A stretch of DNA of 64,000 nt from an uncultured Roseibium sp. (GTDB lineage: Bacteria > Pseudomonadota > Alphaproteobacteria > Rhizobiales > Stappiaceae), in assembly GCF_963669205.1 (NCBI RefSeq), contig NZ_OY769915.1, positions 3,508,001 to 3,572,000 on the forward strand, in the 5' to 3' direction. This document shows positions 8,442 to 25,373 of the stretch, piece after piece. The translations under genes were made by a program, and so were the position numbers. Within the stretch, counting starts at the first letter, position 1. Each line of letters starts with the position of its first letter. The notes below the pieces were generated by a model that was not told the DNA's origin, made no database searches, and saw nothing but the letters and a program-made list of their open reading frames with translations.

Positions 8442-9058
8442 TTGAAGCGCTCCTCAAGTGCGGACACCGCTGCCTTGGTCAACACCAGGGTGTTGGCCCG
8501 CAGGATGTCGTAGACATTGATGCCCTGGATCGGCAGCACATCCACATGCGGGATGTTGCGCGAGGCCAGTGCGAAGTTGTTGTCGACGTCGGCGCCGTCG
8601 ATCACCAGGGCGCTGGTCAGGCCGAGCTTCTGCAGCTGTCCCTTGAGTGCCTTGGTCTTCGCTTCGGCTGCTTTTGCATCTTCAACGACAACGATGCTGT
8701 CTGCTTTCGCCTTGGCGGACAGAGCATGCTTCAGGCCGAGGACGCGAACCTTCTTGGGCAGGTCGTGGCCGTGGTCGCGAACGACCGGGCCGAATGCCTT
8801 GCCACCACCGCGGAACTGCGGAGCCTTCCTGTTGCCGTGACGAGCGCCGCCCGAACCTTTCTGACGGACGAATTTCTTCGTCGTGCCGGAAATCTCCGAA
8901 CGCTTCAGCGTCTTGTGCGTGCCCGCCTGGCGCTTGGCCAGCTGCCAGCGCACCACACGGTGGATCAAATCGGTGCGCGGCTCGAGACCGAAGATCTCGT
9001 CAGACACCGTGATCGAACCGGCCGCCCCACCTGCGAGGGTCTTGACCTGGAGTTCCAT
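8438..9058 (-). CDS. rplD: 50S ribosomal protein L4
   Basis: Exit-tunnel constriction protein of 206 residues. RQKGSGGARHGNRKAPQFRGGG is the conserved extended loop. A GTG lies one codon upstream, but the ATG at 9058 is chosen because it gives the family N-terminus MELQVKTL, overlaps the rplC stop as TGATG, and has GGAAGGAG well placed before it. In E. coli L4 represses the S10 operon. Confidence 0.96.
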   Translation of the reverse strand: MELQVKTLAGGAAGSITVSDEIFGLEPRTDLIHRVVRWQLAKRQAGTHKTLKRSEISGTTKKFVRQKGSGGARHGNRKAPQFRGGGKAFGPVVRDHGHDLPKKVRVLGLKHALSAKAKADSIVVVEDAKAAEAKTKALKGQLQKLGLTSALVIDGADVDNNFALASRNIPHVDVLPIQGINVYDILRANTLVLTKAAVSALEERFK

Positions 9059-9768
9059 CACTCACTCTCCTTCCCGGCAGCCTCGGCCGCATCGGACGCC
9101 TTGAAAGCACCCGGTACCGGAACGTTTTCCGGCAGCGCCTTTTTGATCGCGTCGCGGACCAGGATCCAGCCGCCCTTGGCGCCCGGAACGGAACCCTCGA
9201 CCATGATCAGGCCACGCTCAACATCAGTGCGCACAACCTTCAGGTTCTGCGTGGTGACACGGGCATCGCCCATGTGACCGGCCATTTTCTTGCCCTTGAA
9301 CACGCGGCCCGGATCCTGACATTGACCCGTGGAACCGTGTGAGCGGTGCGAGATTGAGTTACCGTGGGATGCACGGCCACCACCGAAGTTGTGACGCTTC
9401 ATCGCACCGGCAAAACCTTTACCGATCGATGTACCGGTCACGTCAACGAACTGGCCTTCGACATAATGGTCGGCGGTCATTTCAGAACCGACGTCGATCA
9501 TGTTGTCCGCGGACACGCGGAACTCGGCCACCGTCCGCTTCGGCTCGACCTTTGCAACAGCAAAGTGACCGCGCAGTGCCTTCGGCGTATTCTTTACTTT
9601 CCGGGTACCCGCGCCGAGCTGCAGCGCAGTGTAACCATTCTTTTCGTCAGTCCGGTGGGCAACCACCTGGCAGTTTTCCAGCCGCAAAACGGTGACTGGA
9701 ACATGCTCGCCTGCATCGTTGTAGATGCGGGTCATGCCCACTTTCTGAGCGATCACTCCAGAACGCAT
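9058..9768 (-). CDS. rplC: 50S ribosomal protein L3
   Basis: Early-assembly protein of 236 residues with a long extension to the peptidyl-transferase centre (GGGRASHGNSISHRSHGSTG, including the Gln in TGQCQDPG that is methylated in some bacteria). MRSGVIAQKVGMTRIYND is the family N-terminus, so the start at 9768 is chosen over longer alternatives. Confidence 0.96.
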   Translation of the reverse strand: MRSGVIAQKVGMTRIYNDAGEHVPVTVLRLENCQVVAHRTDEKNGYTALQLGAGTRKVKNTPKALRGHFAVAKVEPKRTVAEFRVSADNMIDVGSEMTADHYVEGQFVDVTGTSIGKGFAGAMKRHNFGGGRASHGNSISHRSHGSTGQCQDPGRVFKGKKMAGHMGDARVTTQNLKVVRTDVERGLIMVEGSVPGAKGGWILVRDAIKKALPENVPVPGAFKASDAAEAAGKESE

Positions 9769-9790
9769 GATGTGTCCCCTTGACCCCGCC

Positions 9791-10099
9791 TTAGAGCTTG
9801 ATCTCGACGTCGACACCAGCGGCCAGGTCGAGCTTCATGAGCGCGTCCACCGTCTGGGGCGTCGGATCAACGATGTCGAGAAGACGCTTGTGCGTACGCA
9901 TCTCGAACTGATCGCGGCTTTTCTTATCGATGTGCGGTCCGCGAAGCACGGTGTACTTCTCGATCCGCGTCGGCAGCGGCACGGGACCCCGTACCTGAGC
10001 ACCGGTCCGCTTGGCCGTATTGACGATCTCCTTCGTGGAGGCGTCGAGAATACGGTGGTCAAACGCCTTGAGGCGGATCCGGATATTCTGACCGTTCAT
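9791..10099 (-). CDS. rpsJ: 30S ribosomal protein S10 / NusE
   Basis: Small-subunit head protein of 102 residues that also acts as NusE, linking ribosomes to NusG and antitermination. MNGQNIRIRLKAFDHRILD and RTGAQVRGPVPLPTRIEKYTVLRGPH are diagnostic. The start at 10099 is preferred over a codon five residues upstream. Confidence 0.97.
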   Translation of the reverse strand: MNGQNIRIRLKAFDHRILDASTKEIVNTAKRTGAQVRGPVPLPTRIEKYTVLRGPHIDKKSRDQFEMRTHKRLLDIVDPTPQTVDALMKLDLAAGVDVEIKL

Positions 10100-10123
10100 T
10101 GTTGTTGTTCCCAATAAGACTGC

Positions 10124-10162
10124 GGGCCTGCCCGCGTTACCTTGAGTTTCGCCGGCAGGCCC
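10124..10162 (-). terminator. Hairpin between tuf (copy 1) and rpsJ
   Basis: Nine-base arms GGGCCTGCC and GGCAGGCCC can pair around a loop of about 21 bases in the 72-base gap between tuf and rpsJ. Only a weak T-rich tract follows on the minus strand. It may be an attenuator or mRNA-processing structure between the str and S10 genes rather than a full terminator. Confidence 0.4.
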
Positions 10163-10171
10163 GGCTGTCGA

Positions 10172-11362
10172 TTATTCGATGATGGATGCGACGACGCCGG
10201 CGCCGACGGTACGGCCACCTTCGCGGATCGCGAAGCGCAGGCCTTCTTCCATGGCGATCGGCACGATCAGCTCAACGTCGACCGACACGTTGTCGCCCGG
10301 CATCACCATTTCCGTGCCTTCCGGCAGAGAAACAACACCCGTCACGTCCGTCGTACGGAAGTAGAACTGAGGACGGTAGTTGGTGAAGAACGGCGTATGA
10401 CGGCCACCTTCTTCCTTCGTCAGGATGTAGGCTTCCGCCTTGAACTTCGTGTGCGGGGTAACGGAACCCGGCTTGCAAAGAACCTGGCCGCGCTCAACTT
10501 CCTCACGGCCAACGCCGCGGATCAGAGCACCGATGTTGTCGCCCGCTTCGCCGCTATCCAGCAGCTTGCGGAACATTTCAACACCCGTCACAGTCGTCTT
10601 CGTGGTGTCCTTGATGCCGACGATCTCGACTTCTTCACCCACCTTGACAATGCCGCGCTCGACACGGCCGGTCACAACCGTACCGCGGCCGGAGATCGAG
10701 AAAACGTCTTCGATCGGCATCAGGAACGGCTGATCCTTCGGACGCTCGGGCGTCGGGATGTACTCGTCAACCTGACCCATCAGCTCACGGATCGCGTCAC
10801 GGCCGATTGCAGCGTCGCGGTTCTCGACAGCTGCGAGAGCCGAACCCTTAACGATCGGAATGTCGTCGCCCGGGAACTCGTACGAAGACAGAAGCTCGCG
10901 GATTTCCATTTCGACGAGCTCCAGAAGCTCTTCGTCGTCGACCTGGTCAACCTTGTTCATGAAGACAACAAGTGCCGGAACGCCAACCTGACGCGCAAGC
11001 AGGATGTGCTCACGGGTCTGCGGCATCGGGCCGTCTGCCGAAGAAACAACAAGGATCGCGCCATCCATCTGAGCCGCACCCGTGATCATGTTCTTCACGT
11101 AGTCGGCGTGGCCAGGGCAGTCAACGTGAGCGTAGTGACGGTTCTCCGTCTCGTACTCAACGTGTGCCGTGGAGATGGTGATACCGCGTGCCTTTTCTTC
11201 AGGCGCACCGTCAATCTCGTCGTAGGCTTTTGCTTCTGCGCCGCCGGCCTCAGCCAGCGTCATCGTAATTGCAGCGGTCAGCGTCGTCTTGCCATGGTCA
11301 ACGTGGCCAATCGTGCCAATGTTAACGTGCGGCTTGTTGCGCTCAAATTTTTCCTTCGCCAT
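10172..11362 (-). CDS. tuf: Elongation factor Tu (copy 1)
   Basis: GTPase of 396 residues that delivers aminoacyl-tRNA to the ribosomal A site. It has G1 GHVDHGKTT, G3 DCPGHADYVKNM and G4 NKVD, followed by the two beta-barrel domains. It is the last gene of the str operon (rpsL-rpsG-fusA-tuf). The protein is identical to the second copy at 27745 to 28935, and the DNA differs at only a handful of positions, which points to ongoing gene conversion. Confidence 0.98.
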   Translation of the reverse strand: MAKEKFERNKPHVNIGTIGHVDHGKTTLTAAITMTLAEAGGAEAKAYDEIDGAPEEKARGITISTAHVEYETENRHYAHVDCPGHADYVKNMITGAAQMDGAILVVSSADGPMPQTREHILLARQVGVPALVVFMNKVDQVDDEELLELVEMEIRELLSSYEFPGDDIPIVKGSALAAVENRDAAIGRDAIRELMGQVDEYIPTPERPKDQPFLMPIEDVFSISGRGTVVTGRVERGIVKVGEEVEIVGIKDTTKTTVTGVEMFRKLLDSGEAGDNIGALIRGVGREEVERGQVLCKPGSVTPHTKFKAEAYILTKEEGGRHTPFFTNYRPQFYFRTTDVTGVVSLPEGTEMVMPGDNVSVDVELIVPIAMEEGLRFAIREGGRTVGAGVVASIIE

Positions 11363-11409
11363 CGGATTACTCCGTTTCTCTATTTCTTTTTGACATCAAG
11401 AGGTTGGGG

Positions 11410-13485
11410 TCAGGCGTATTTCGCCTGAACCTCTTCGGCGACAGCCTGCGGCACCTGCTCGTAGTGATCGAACACCATCGAGTACTGAGCGCGGCCTTGA
11501 GACATGGACCGCAGATTGTTCACGTAGCCAAACATGTTGGCCAGCGGAACCATCGCGGTGATGACGGTCACGATGCCCCGGTTCTCCGTGCCTGCGATCT
11601 GGCCGCGGCGGGAGTTCAGGTCACCAATCACGTCACCCATGTAGTCTTCGGGGGTGACAACCTCGACCTTCATGATCGGCTCGAGCAGTTTCGGGCCGGC
11701 CTTCTGGATCGCTTCGCGGAAACCGGCACGACCGGCGATTTCGAAGGCCAGAACGGACGAGTCAACGTCGTGGTAGGCACCATCGGTGAGGGTTGCCTTG
11801 ATATCGAGCATCGGGAAGCCTGCCAGCGGACCGGAGGACATGACGCTTTCGATACCCTTGGTAACGCCCGGGATGTATTCCTTGGGAACGTTACCGCCGA
11901 CAACCTTGCTGTCGAAGACGTAACCTTCGTTCGGCTCGGACGGCTCAATGGTGAGCTTGATGCGAGCGAACTGACCGGAACCACCGGACTGCTTCTTGTG
12001 GGTGTAATCCACGTCGGCAACCTTGGTGATGGTTTCACGGTAGGCCACCTGCGGCGCACCGATGTTCGCCTCGACCTTGAATTCACGCTTCATGCGGTCA
12101 ACGATGATGTCGAGATGCAATTCGCCCATGCCCGCGATGATCGTCTGGCCGGATTCTTCGTCCGTCTTGACGCGGAAAGAAGGATCTTCGGCAGCCAGGC
12201 GGTTCAGGGCAAGGCCCATCTTTTCCTGGTCGCCCTTGGTCTTCGGCTCGACGGCGATCTCGATCACCGGCTCGGGGAATTCCATGCGCTCCAGGATCAC
12301 CGGCTTCAGCGCGTCACACAGGGTGTCGCCCGTCGTGGTGTCTTTCAGACCCGCAATTGCAACGATGTCGCCTGCATAGGCCACGTCGATGTCGTCGCGA
12401 GAGTTGGAGTGCATCTGCATCATGCGGCCAACGCGCTCGCGCTTGTCCTTGACCGTGTTCAACAGGGACACGCCCTTGTTCAGAACACCGGAATAGATGC
12501 GGCAGAAGGTCAGCGAACCGACAAACGGGTCGTTTGCGATCTTGAAGGCCAGCAGGCTGAGCGGCTCGTCGTCAGAGGACTTGCGCTCGGCTTCTTCTTC
12601 GGTCTTCGGATCGACTCCCTTGATGGCCGGAACTTCGACCGGGCTCGGCAGGAAGTCGACAACCGCATCGAGAAGCGGCTGAACGCCCTTGTTCTTGAAC
12701 GCGGAACCGCAGAAGATCGGCACGAAGTCACCATTGATGGTGCCCTTGCGGATCAGCTCTTTCAGCTTTTCCATGGTCGGCTCTTCGCCTTCCAGGTAAG
12801 CTTCCATTGCCTCTTCGTCGACTTCGACGGCGGTCTCGATCAGAGCGTCGTGCATTTCCTGGGCGCGATCGGCAAGATCGGCCGGAATGTCGGTTTCGTC
12901 CCAGGCAGCGCCGAGGTTCTCAGCCTGCCAGATCAGCGCCTTCATCTTAAGAATGTCAACGCAGCCTGCGAATTCGCTTTCTGCGCCAACCGGCAGCTGC
13001 ATGACCAGCGGGGTCGCGCCGAGGCGCTCCTTGATCATGGTGACGCAGCGATCGAAATCAGCGCCAAGCTTGTCCATCTTGTTGACGAAGATCATCCGCG
13101 GAACGTTGTACTTGTCGGCCTGGCGCCAGACAGTTTCGGTCTGCGGCTCAACACCGGCATTTGCGTCCAGAAGAGCAACCGCGCCATCAAGAACACGCAG
13201 GGAGCGCTCGACTTCAATGGTGAAGTCAACGTGGCCCGGGGTGTCGATGATGTTCAGGCGCTTGTCGTTCCAGAACGCGGTCGTCGCAGCAGAGGTGATC
13301 GTGATGCCACGCTCCTGCTCCTGCTCCATCCAGTCCATGGTGGCTGCGCCGTCATGAACTTCGCCGATCTTGTGGCTCTTGCCCGTGTAGTAGAGGATAC
13401 GTTCCGTGGTCGTGGTCTTGCCGGCATCGATGTGGGCCATGATGCCGAAGTTACGGTAGTCCTCGATTTTATGCGTGCGCGACAT
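11410..13485 (-). CDS. fusA: Elongation factor G
   Basis: Translocase GTPase of 691 residues. The G domain carries AHIDAGKTTTTERILYYTG, DTPGHVDFTIEV and FVNKMDKLG; domain IV carries GGSGQFARIKLTIEP; the C-terminal domain contains LNSRRGQIAGTENRG. The length is normal. It lies between rpsG and tuf with short spacers in the str operon. Confidence 0.98.
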   Translation of the reverse strand: MSRTHKIEDYRNFGIMAHIDAGKTTTTERILYYTGKSHKIGEVHDGAATMDWMEQEQERGITITSAATTAFWNDKRLNIIDTPGHVDFTIEVERSLRVLDGAVALLDANAGVEPQTETVWRQADKYNVPRMIFVNKMDKLGADFDRCVTMIKERLGATPLVMQLPVGAESEFAGCVDILKMKALIWQAENLGAAWDETDIPADLADRAQEMHDALIETAVEVDEEAMEAYLEGEEPTMEKLKELIRKGTINGDFVPIFCGSAFKNKGVQPLLDAVVDFLPSPVEVPAIKGVDPKTEEEAERKSSDDEPLSLLAFKIANDPFVGSLTFCRIYSGVLNKGVSLLNTVKDKRERVGRMMQMHSNSRDDIDVAYAGDIVAIAGLKDTTTGDTLCDALKPVILERMEFPEPVIEIAVEPKTKGDQEKMGLALNRLAAEDPSFRVKTDEESGQTIIAGMGELHLDIIVDRMKREFKVEANIGAPQVAYRETITKVADVDYTHKKQSGGSGQFARIKLTIEPSEPNEGYVFDSKVVGGNVPKEYIPGVTKGIESVMSSGPLAGFPMLDIKATLTDGAYHDVDSSVLAFEIAGRAGFREAIQKAGPKLLEPIMKVEVVTPEDYMGDVIGDLNSRRGQIAGTENRGIVTVITAMVPLANMFGYVNNLRSMSQGRAQYSMVFDHYEQVPQAVAEEVQAKYA

Positions 13486-13508
13486 AGCGTCAGCCCTTCG
13501 AAGTCAAA

Positions 13509-13979
13509 TTACCAGCGATAGTGCGAGAACGCGCGGTTGGCGTCGGCCATCCGGTGCGTGTCTTCGCGCTTCTTAACTGCGGTACCACGGTTGTTTGCTG
13601 CGTCGAGCAGCTCGCCGGAGAGACGATCAACCATCGTGGTTTCGTTGCGATTGCGCGCAGCGGTGATCAGCCAGCGGATCGCGAGCGCCTGACGGCGATC
13701 GGTGCGAACCTCGACCGGCACCTGGTAGGTCGCGCCACCAACACGGCGGGAGCGCACTTCCACTTGCGGCATAACGTTTTCAAGAGCCGCGTGGAAAACC
13801 TCGATCGGGTTCTCGCGGGTCTTGTTCTCGACAACGTCGAAAGCACCGTAGACGATGCGTTCGGCGGTGGATTTCTTGCCGTCGTACATGATGGAGTTCA
13901 TGAACTTCGTGACGACGACATCCCCGAATTTCGGATCGGGGTTGATTTCGCGTTTTTCAGCGCGGTGACGACGGGACAT
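13509..13979 (-). CDS. rpsG: 30S ribosomal protein S7
   Basis: 16S rRNA 3'-domain assembly initiator of 156 residues. MSRRHRAEKREINPDPKFGD, GGATYQVPVEVR and MVDRLSGELLDAANNRGTAVKKREDTHRMADANRAF-like segments are diagnostic. In E. coli S7 is the str operon autorepressor. Confidence 0.97.
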   Translation of the reverse strand: MSRRHRAEKREINPDPKFGDVVVTKFMNSIMYDGKKSTAERIVYGAFDVVENKTRENPIEVFHAALENVMPQVEVRSRRVGGATYQVPVEVRTDRRQALAIRWLITAARNRNETTMVDRLSGELLDAANNRGTAVKKREDTHRMADANRAFSHYRW

Positions 13980-13991
13980 CTGATGTGCTCC

Positions 13992-14363
13992 TTACTTCGG
14001 CCGCTTGGCGCCGTATTTCGAACGGCGCTGCTTACGATCCTTGACGCCCTGGGTGTCGAGCACACCACGGATGATGTGGTAGCGCACACCCGGCAAGTCC
14101 TTGACGCGGCCGCCGCGGATCATCACCACCGAGTGTTCCTGAAGGTTGTGACCTTCACCCGGGATGTAGCCAATGACTTCGAAGCCGTTGGTCAGGCGGA
14201 TCTTGGCCACCTTACGCAGAGCCGAGTTCGGCTTCTTCGGCGTCGTCGTGTAAACGCGGGTGCAAACACCACGCTTCTGGGGGCAGGCCTCCATGGCCGG
14301 CACCTTGTTCCGCTTCGGCGGATCTTTCCGCGGCTTGCGGATCAACTGGTTGATGGTCGGCAT
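13992..14363 (-). CDS. rpsL: 30S ribosomal protein S12
   Basis: Decoding-centre protein of 123 residues. MPTINQLIRKPRK, CPQKRGVCTRVYTTTPKKPNSALRKVAKIRLTNG and the HNLQEHSVVMIRGGRVKDLPGVRYH block are complete. The lysines in the TPKKPNS and GGRVKDLPG segments linked to streptomycin resistance are the wild-type residues. It is the first gene of the str operon, with a leader of about 265 bases. Confidence 0.97.
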   Translation of the reverse strand: MPTINQLIRKPRKDPPKRNKVPAMEACPQKRGVCTRVYTTTPKKPNSALRKVAKIRLTNGFEVIGYIPGEGHNLQEHSVVMIRGGRVKDLPGVRYHIIRGVLDTQGVKDRKQRRSKYGAKRPK

Positions 14364-14634
14364 TCTTTGCCCTTTACCTTGTCCATCCAAAAATTCGTAT
14401 GCAACTGCAGTCCCCGCTGACCCTGCAAATCCGTCAAGACATGCAAAATCGCGCCCGCGCGCTCTTGAAGAGCGGCAGGCGCTGCGAAAAACCAGAGGAC
14501 CACGAGTTGCCCCGCGGTCATGCAATCGACGCGTATTCGCCTATGTAACCCGGCAGCGTTTAAGAGGATTGGGTCCTGCGCCTTTGATCAGCGCTGGACG
14601 GTTCACTCTTACCGCCTGCCCTTGGGATGCGCGG

Positions 14635-14663
14635 AAACTACTCACATGCACCCTTTGCGTCAA
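14635..14663 (-). promoter_or_regulatory. Probable str operon (rpsL) promoter
   Basis: On the minus strand, TTGACG (14663 to 14658) and TAGTTT (14640 to 14635) are separated by exactly 17 bases. This is a good sigma-70-type housekeeping promoter, about 270 bases upstream of the rpsL start. Confidence 0.6.
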
Positions 14664-15024
14664 GTGCTTTATCGAAAAAACCGCAGACCAGGCCACCTGC
14701 CCGGTCAATCCCGAATTTTCGACATTAAATCAGCGCTCTATTGTTATCTCGGCACTGCAAATTCCGCACTTTGGGTAATATTATTGCGCGGAGCGCATCA
14801 GACACACGGCGCCCCTGGGCTTTCAATGCTCCCGCAACTTTCCCTTGGTGCCACAAATCCGCCCCGCTTCGGGAATCGGCCCTGCTGATTCACCGGTTTT
14901 TCAACGTTATGTCCGCGAAGTCCGTCGAACACGGGCAAAGGCCGGACACTCGTCCCAAAACCGGGTACCTGCCATGCGGTTTTACATGAGCGCCAAGCCA
15001 GAGAACGTTTCGATGAGACAATGA
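14664..15024. other. Intergenic region without a convincing gene
   Basis: Between the rpsL promoter and the small gene at 15025 lies about 360 bases of sequence. Open frames here are short, have no ribosome-binding site and no recognisable protein features. An AT-richer patch near 14710 to 14790 may contribute upstream promoter elements. Confidence 0.5.
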
Positions 15025-15318
15025 TCACGCGGTGAACGTGACGATAGCGACATTGCCCGCAAGCGCGTCCTGGTAGGCGCCCTCATGGACCGGATCGTCC
15101 GGCTCGCCGTCCATGACGCCGATCTGGTCAAGTTCGGCTTCGGCGTAGCCCTGCCCCTGCAGCGCTTCGAGCGTTTTTCGCACGGCGTCGTCATCGTCGG
15201 GCGCGGTCAGCAGGGCATGGATCGTGATCGCATCTTCCGGCAACGCCTCTTCGTTTTCCCAGACACGGCCGATGACGATGTAGACCGCCGGCTCCATCTC
15301 GACTTCATTGTCATTCAT
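15025..15318 (-). CDS. Small acidic protein of unknown function between rpoC and rpsL
   Basis: A 97-residue, strongly acidic protein (MNDNEVEMEPAVYIVIGRVW; the middle has APDDDDAVRKTLEALQGQGY). Alternating hydrophobic strands and helices suggest a compact alpha/beta fold, and there is no signal peptide or membrane segment. I do not recognise the family. It begins 30 bases after the rpoC terminator hairpin, so it may be expressed by readthrough or from its own start. Support for coding is the full-length open frame and the coherent predicted fold; the ribosome-binding site is weak. Confidence 0.6.
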   Translation of the reverse strand: MNDNEVEMEPAVYIVIGRVWENEEALPEDAITIHALLTAPDDDDAVRKTLEALQGQGYAEAELDQIGVMDGEPDDPVHEGAYQDALAGNVAIVTFTA

Positions 15319-15347
15319 TTCGGAGTTCTTTCATTCCGTTTGAACAA

Positions 15348-15373
15348 GAAAGGCCGCCCGGAGGCGGCCTTTC
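15348..15373 (-). terminator. rho-independent terminator after rpoC
   Basis: An 11-base perfect stem (GAAAGGCCGCC paired with GGCGGCCTTTC) around a TCCG loop starts 21 bases after the rpoC stop. On the minus strand it is followed by TTGTT. The stem is strong and the position is right for the end of the rplKAJL-rpoBC transcript. Confidence 0.8.
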
Positions 15374-15394
15374 GGATTTCGTCGCGCGCGAAGC

Positions 15395-19594
<4,200 letters not shown>

Positions 19595-19686
19595 GATCCA
19601 TCTCCTTCGATGCGCGGCCGGGGACCGGGTTTTGTTCACCGTCCCCGTAACCGGCATGCCAAGTCATTTGTGGTCCGTTGCCGGGG

Positions 19687-23826
<4,140 letters not shown>

Positions 23827-24056
23827 TGTCGCTCCTCGTATCGGCCGGGTAACGGCTTCCCGAAACGCCCCTTTTCCAATCGGGCTGCCCGCCCGGGCGC
23901 TTCGGAAAACCGTCCCCCAAATTCAATCAGCTTCCACCTGGAAGAAAAGCTGACCGGGTTATGGGGCCCGGGACATGCGCGGCACAGCATACAAACGCGG
24001 CATACCCCAGTGGTGCGTTTGCCCCGGAAACGGGTCGGACCCGCCGGGGCAACAAA

Positions 24057-24097
24057 CGGTCCCGGTTGCCCGGGACCGCGAAAAGGCAGACGCCTTT
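24057..24097 (-). terminator. Attenuator-like hairpins between rplL and rpoB
   Basis: Immediately after the rplL stop on the minus strand is a six-base stem (AAAGGC/GCCTTT). It is followed by a nine-base perfect stem (CGGTCCCGG/CCGGGACCG, 24057 to 24078) with a four-base loop and then TTTGTTG. A partial terminator is known at this spot in E. coli, where it lowers rpoBC expression relative to L7/L12. The same role is inferred here. Confidence 0.65.
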
Positions 24098-24098
24098 G

Positions 24099-24479
24099 TT
24101 ACTTCAGCTCGACAGAAGCGCCAGCTTCTTCCAGCTTCTTCTTCAGTTCTTCAGCTTCGTCCTTGGAAACGCCTTCCTTGACGGCTTTCGGAGCGGACTC
24201 GACGAGTTCCTTAGCTTCCTTCAGGCCAAGACCGGTGATTGCACGGACTTCCTTGATGACGTTGATTTTCTTGTCGCCGGCAGCAGCCAGAACAACGTCA
24301 AATTCGGTTTTCTCTTCAGCAGCAGCAGCTTCGCCGCCAGCAGCACCACCGGCAGCAGCAACGGCAACCGGAGCAGCGGCGGAAACGCCCCACTTTTCTT
24401 CCAGAAGCTTGCTGAGTTCAGCGGCTTCCATGACGGTCAGCGAGGACAGTTCTTCTACGAGCTTTTCAAGATCAGCCAT
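24099..24479 (-). CDS. rplL: 50S ribosomal protein L7/L12
   Basis: Stalk protein of 126 residues that recruits translational GTPases. It has an N-terminal dimerisation helix (MADLEKLVEELSSLTVMEAAEL), an Ala-rich flexible hinge (residues about 35 to 55), and the C-terminal domain KTEFDVVLAAAGDKKINVIKEVR with TGLGLKEAKELVE. It is followed by an attenuator-like hairpin before rpoB. Confidence 0.98.
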   Translation of the reverse strand: MADLEKLVEELSSLTVMEAAELSKLLEEKWGVSAAAPVAVAAAGGAAGGEAAAAEEKTEFDVVLAAAGDKKINVIKEVRAITGLGLKEAKELVESAPKAVKEGVSKDEAEELKKKLEEAGASVELK

Positions 24480-24539
24480 TTTATTCAGTACCTTAAGTTC
24501 GAACCAGTTCGGTTACGTTAGACAGTGTGTTTGGACGCC

Positions 24540-25058
24540 TTACGCGGCCTCGTCCTTCGTGGCATACGCATTGAAGACGCGGGCGAGCTGCCCGGCCGGT
24601 GCGTTGACAACCTGAGCAATCCGGGAAGCCGGGGTCTGGATCATGCCAACCAGTTTCGCACGCAGCTCATCGAGCGACGGCATGGTTGCCAGAGACTTGA
24701 CGCCTTCCGGGTTCAGATTGGTCGTTCCAAGAGCACCGCCAAGGATTTCCAACTTTTCGTTGGCCTTGGCGAAATCGACAGCTGCTTTTGGAGCTGCTAC
24801 CGGATCGTCTGAGTAGACGAGAACGGTAGGGCCCTGAAACAGGTCGGAGATATGCTCAAGGTCGGTGCCTTTAAGGGCGAGTTTCACAAGGCGGTTTTTT
24901 GCGACTTTTACAGAGCCGCCGGCTTCACGCACAGATGCCCGCAGTGCAGTCATCTGGGCAACCGAAAGGCCTGCATAGTGCGCGACAACAACGACGCCGG
25001 TATTGCCCAGCTCTTCGTTGAGAGACGTCACGAACTCGTGCTTTTCCGCTCTTTCCAC
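24540..25058 (-). CDS. rplJ: 50S ribosomal protein L10
   Basis: Stalk base protein of 172 residues that binds 23S rRNA and L12 dimers. The start is a GTG at 25058 preceded by GGAGAAGG at good spacing, giving MERAEKHEFVTSLNEELGN. VVVAHYAGLSVAQMTALRASVREAGG is the family signature. Its leader (see 25059 to 25373) is rich in hairpins, in line with the L10 autoregulation known elsewhere. Confidence 0.96.
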   Translation of the reverse strand: MERAEKHEFVTSLNEELGNTGVVVVAHYAGLSVAQMTALRASVREAGGSVKVAKNRLVKLALKGTDLEHISDLFQGPTVLVYSDDPVAAPKAAVDFAKANEKLEILGGALGTTNLNPEGVKSLATMPSLDELRAKLVGMIQTPASRIAQVVNAPAGQLARVFNAYATKDEAA

Positions 25059-25373
25059 TTGCCTTCTCCATTTGATGGCTTTGCCGCCATCGGTTTACCT
25101 TTGCCGCCCGCTTTCGGTTCCGAACCCGGAACCGCTTTCAAGGCGGCGCTCAGGGTCCTGTCCCCTCACCTTCACGCGGAACGCGCGGCAAGGTCTGGTT
25201 CGAACCTGGTTGTCCGCTTGAGGCGGAAAATTCGGTTCTCACCCATCTATGCAGGCCTAGTCGCTTAAGCCGGTTTCCCGGCACCTGCAGTCTCGGACAG
25301 GGCAACCCGGCAGAAACCCGCCGGGTCTATTCGGCCTTGAGGCCGAAATCTCGTTTCGATCCGGTTTCCCGGA
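25059..25373 (-). promoter_or_regulatory. Structured rplJ leader, candidate L10 autoregulatory RNA
   Basis: The 315-base gap between rplA and rplJ has no gene but contains a run of stable hairpins. They are GATCCGG/CCGGATC over the rplA stop, TTCGGCC/GGCCGAA (25330 to 25347), ACCCGGC/GCCGGGT (25305 to 25326), GCCGG/CCGGC (25269 to 25282), and CGGTTCCG/CGGAACCG (25115 to 25134). In many bacteria L10-L12 binds a leader at this position to repress rplJL. I infer that role from position and structure, without a covariance match. Confidence 0.55.

Noticed and set aside
11404..13521. A 705-codon open frame on the plus strand opposite fusA, and similarly long plus-strand frames opposite rpoB, rpoC and tuf
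   Set aside because: Long antisense frames arise from the biased codon use of highly expressed GC-rich genes. They show no protein family features and the minus-strand genes are certain.
14520..14989. Short open frames on the plus strand between rpsL and the acidic gene
   Set aside because: No ribosome-binding sites, no recognisable folds, and they lie over the rpsL promoter region.
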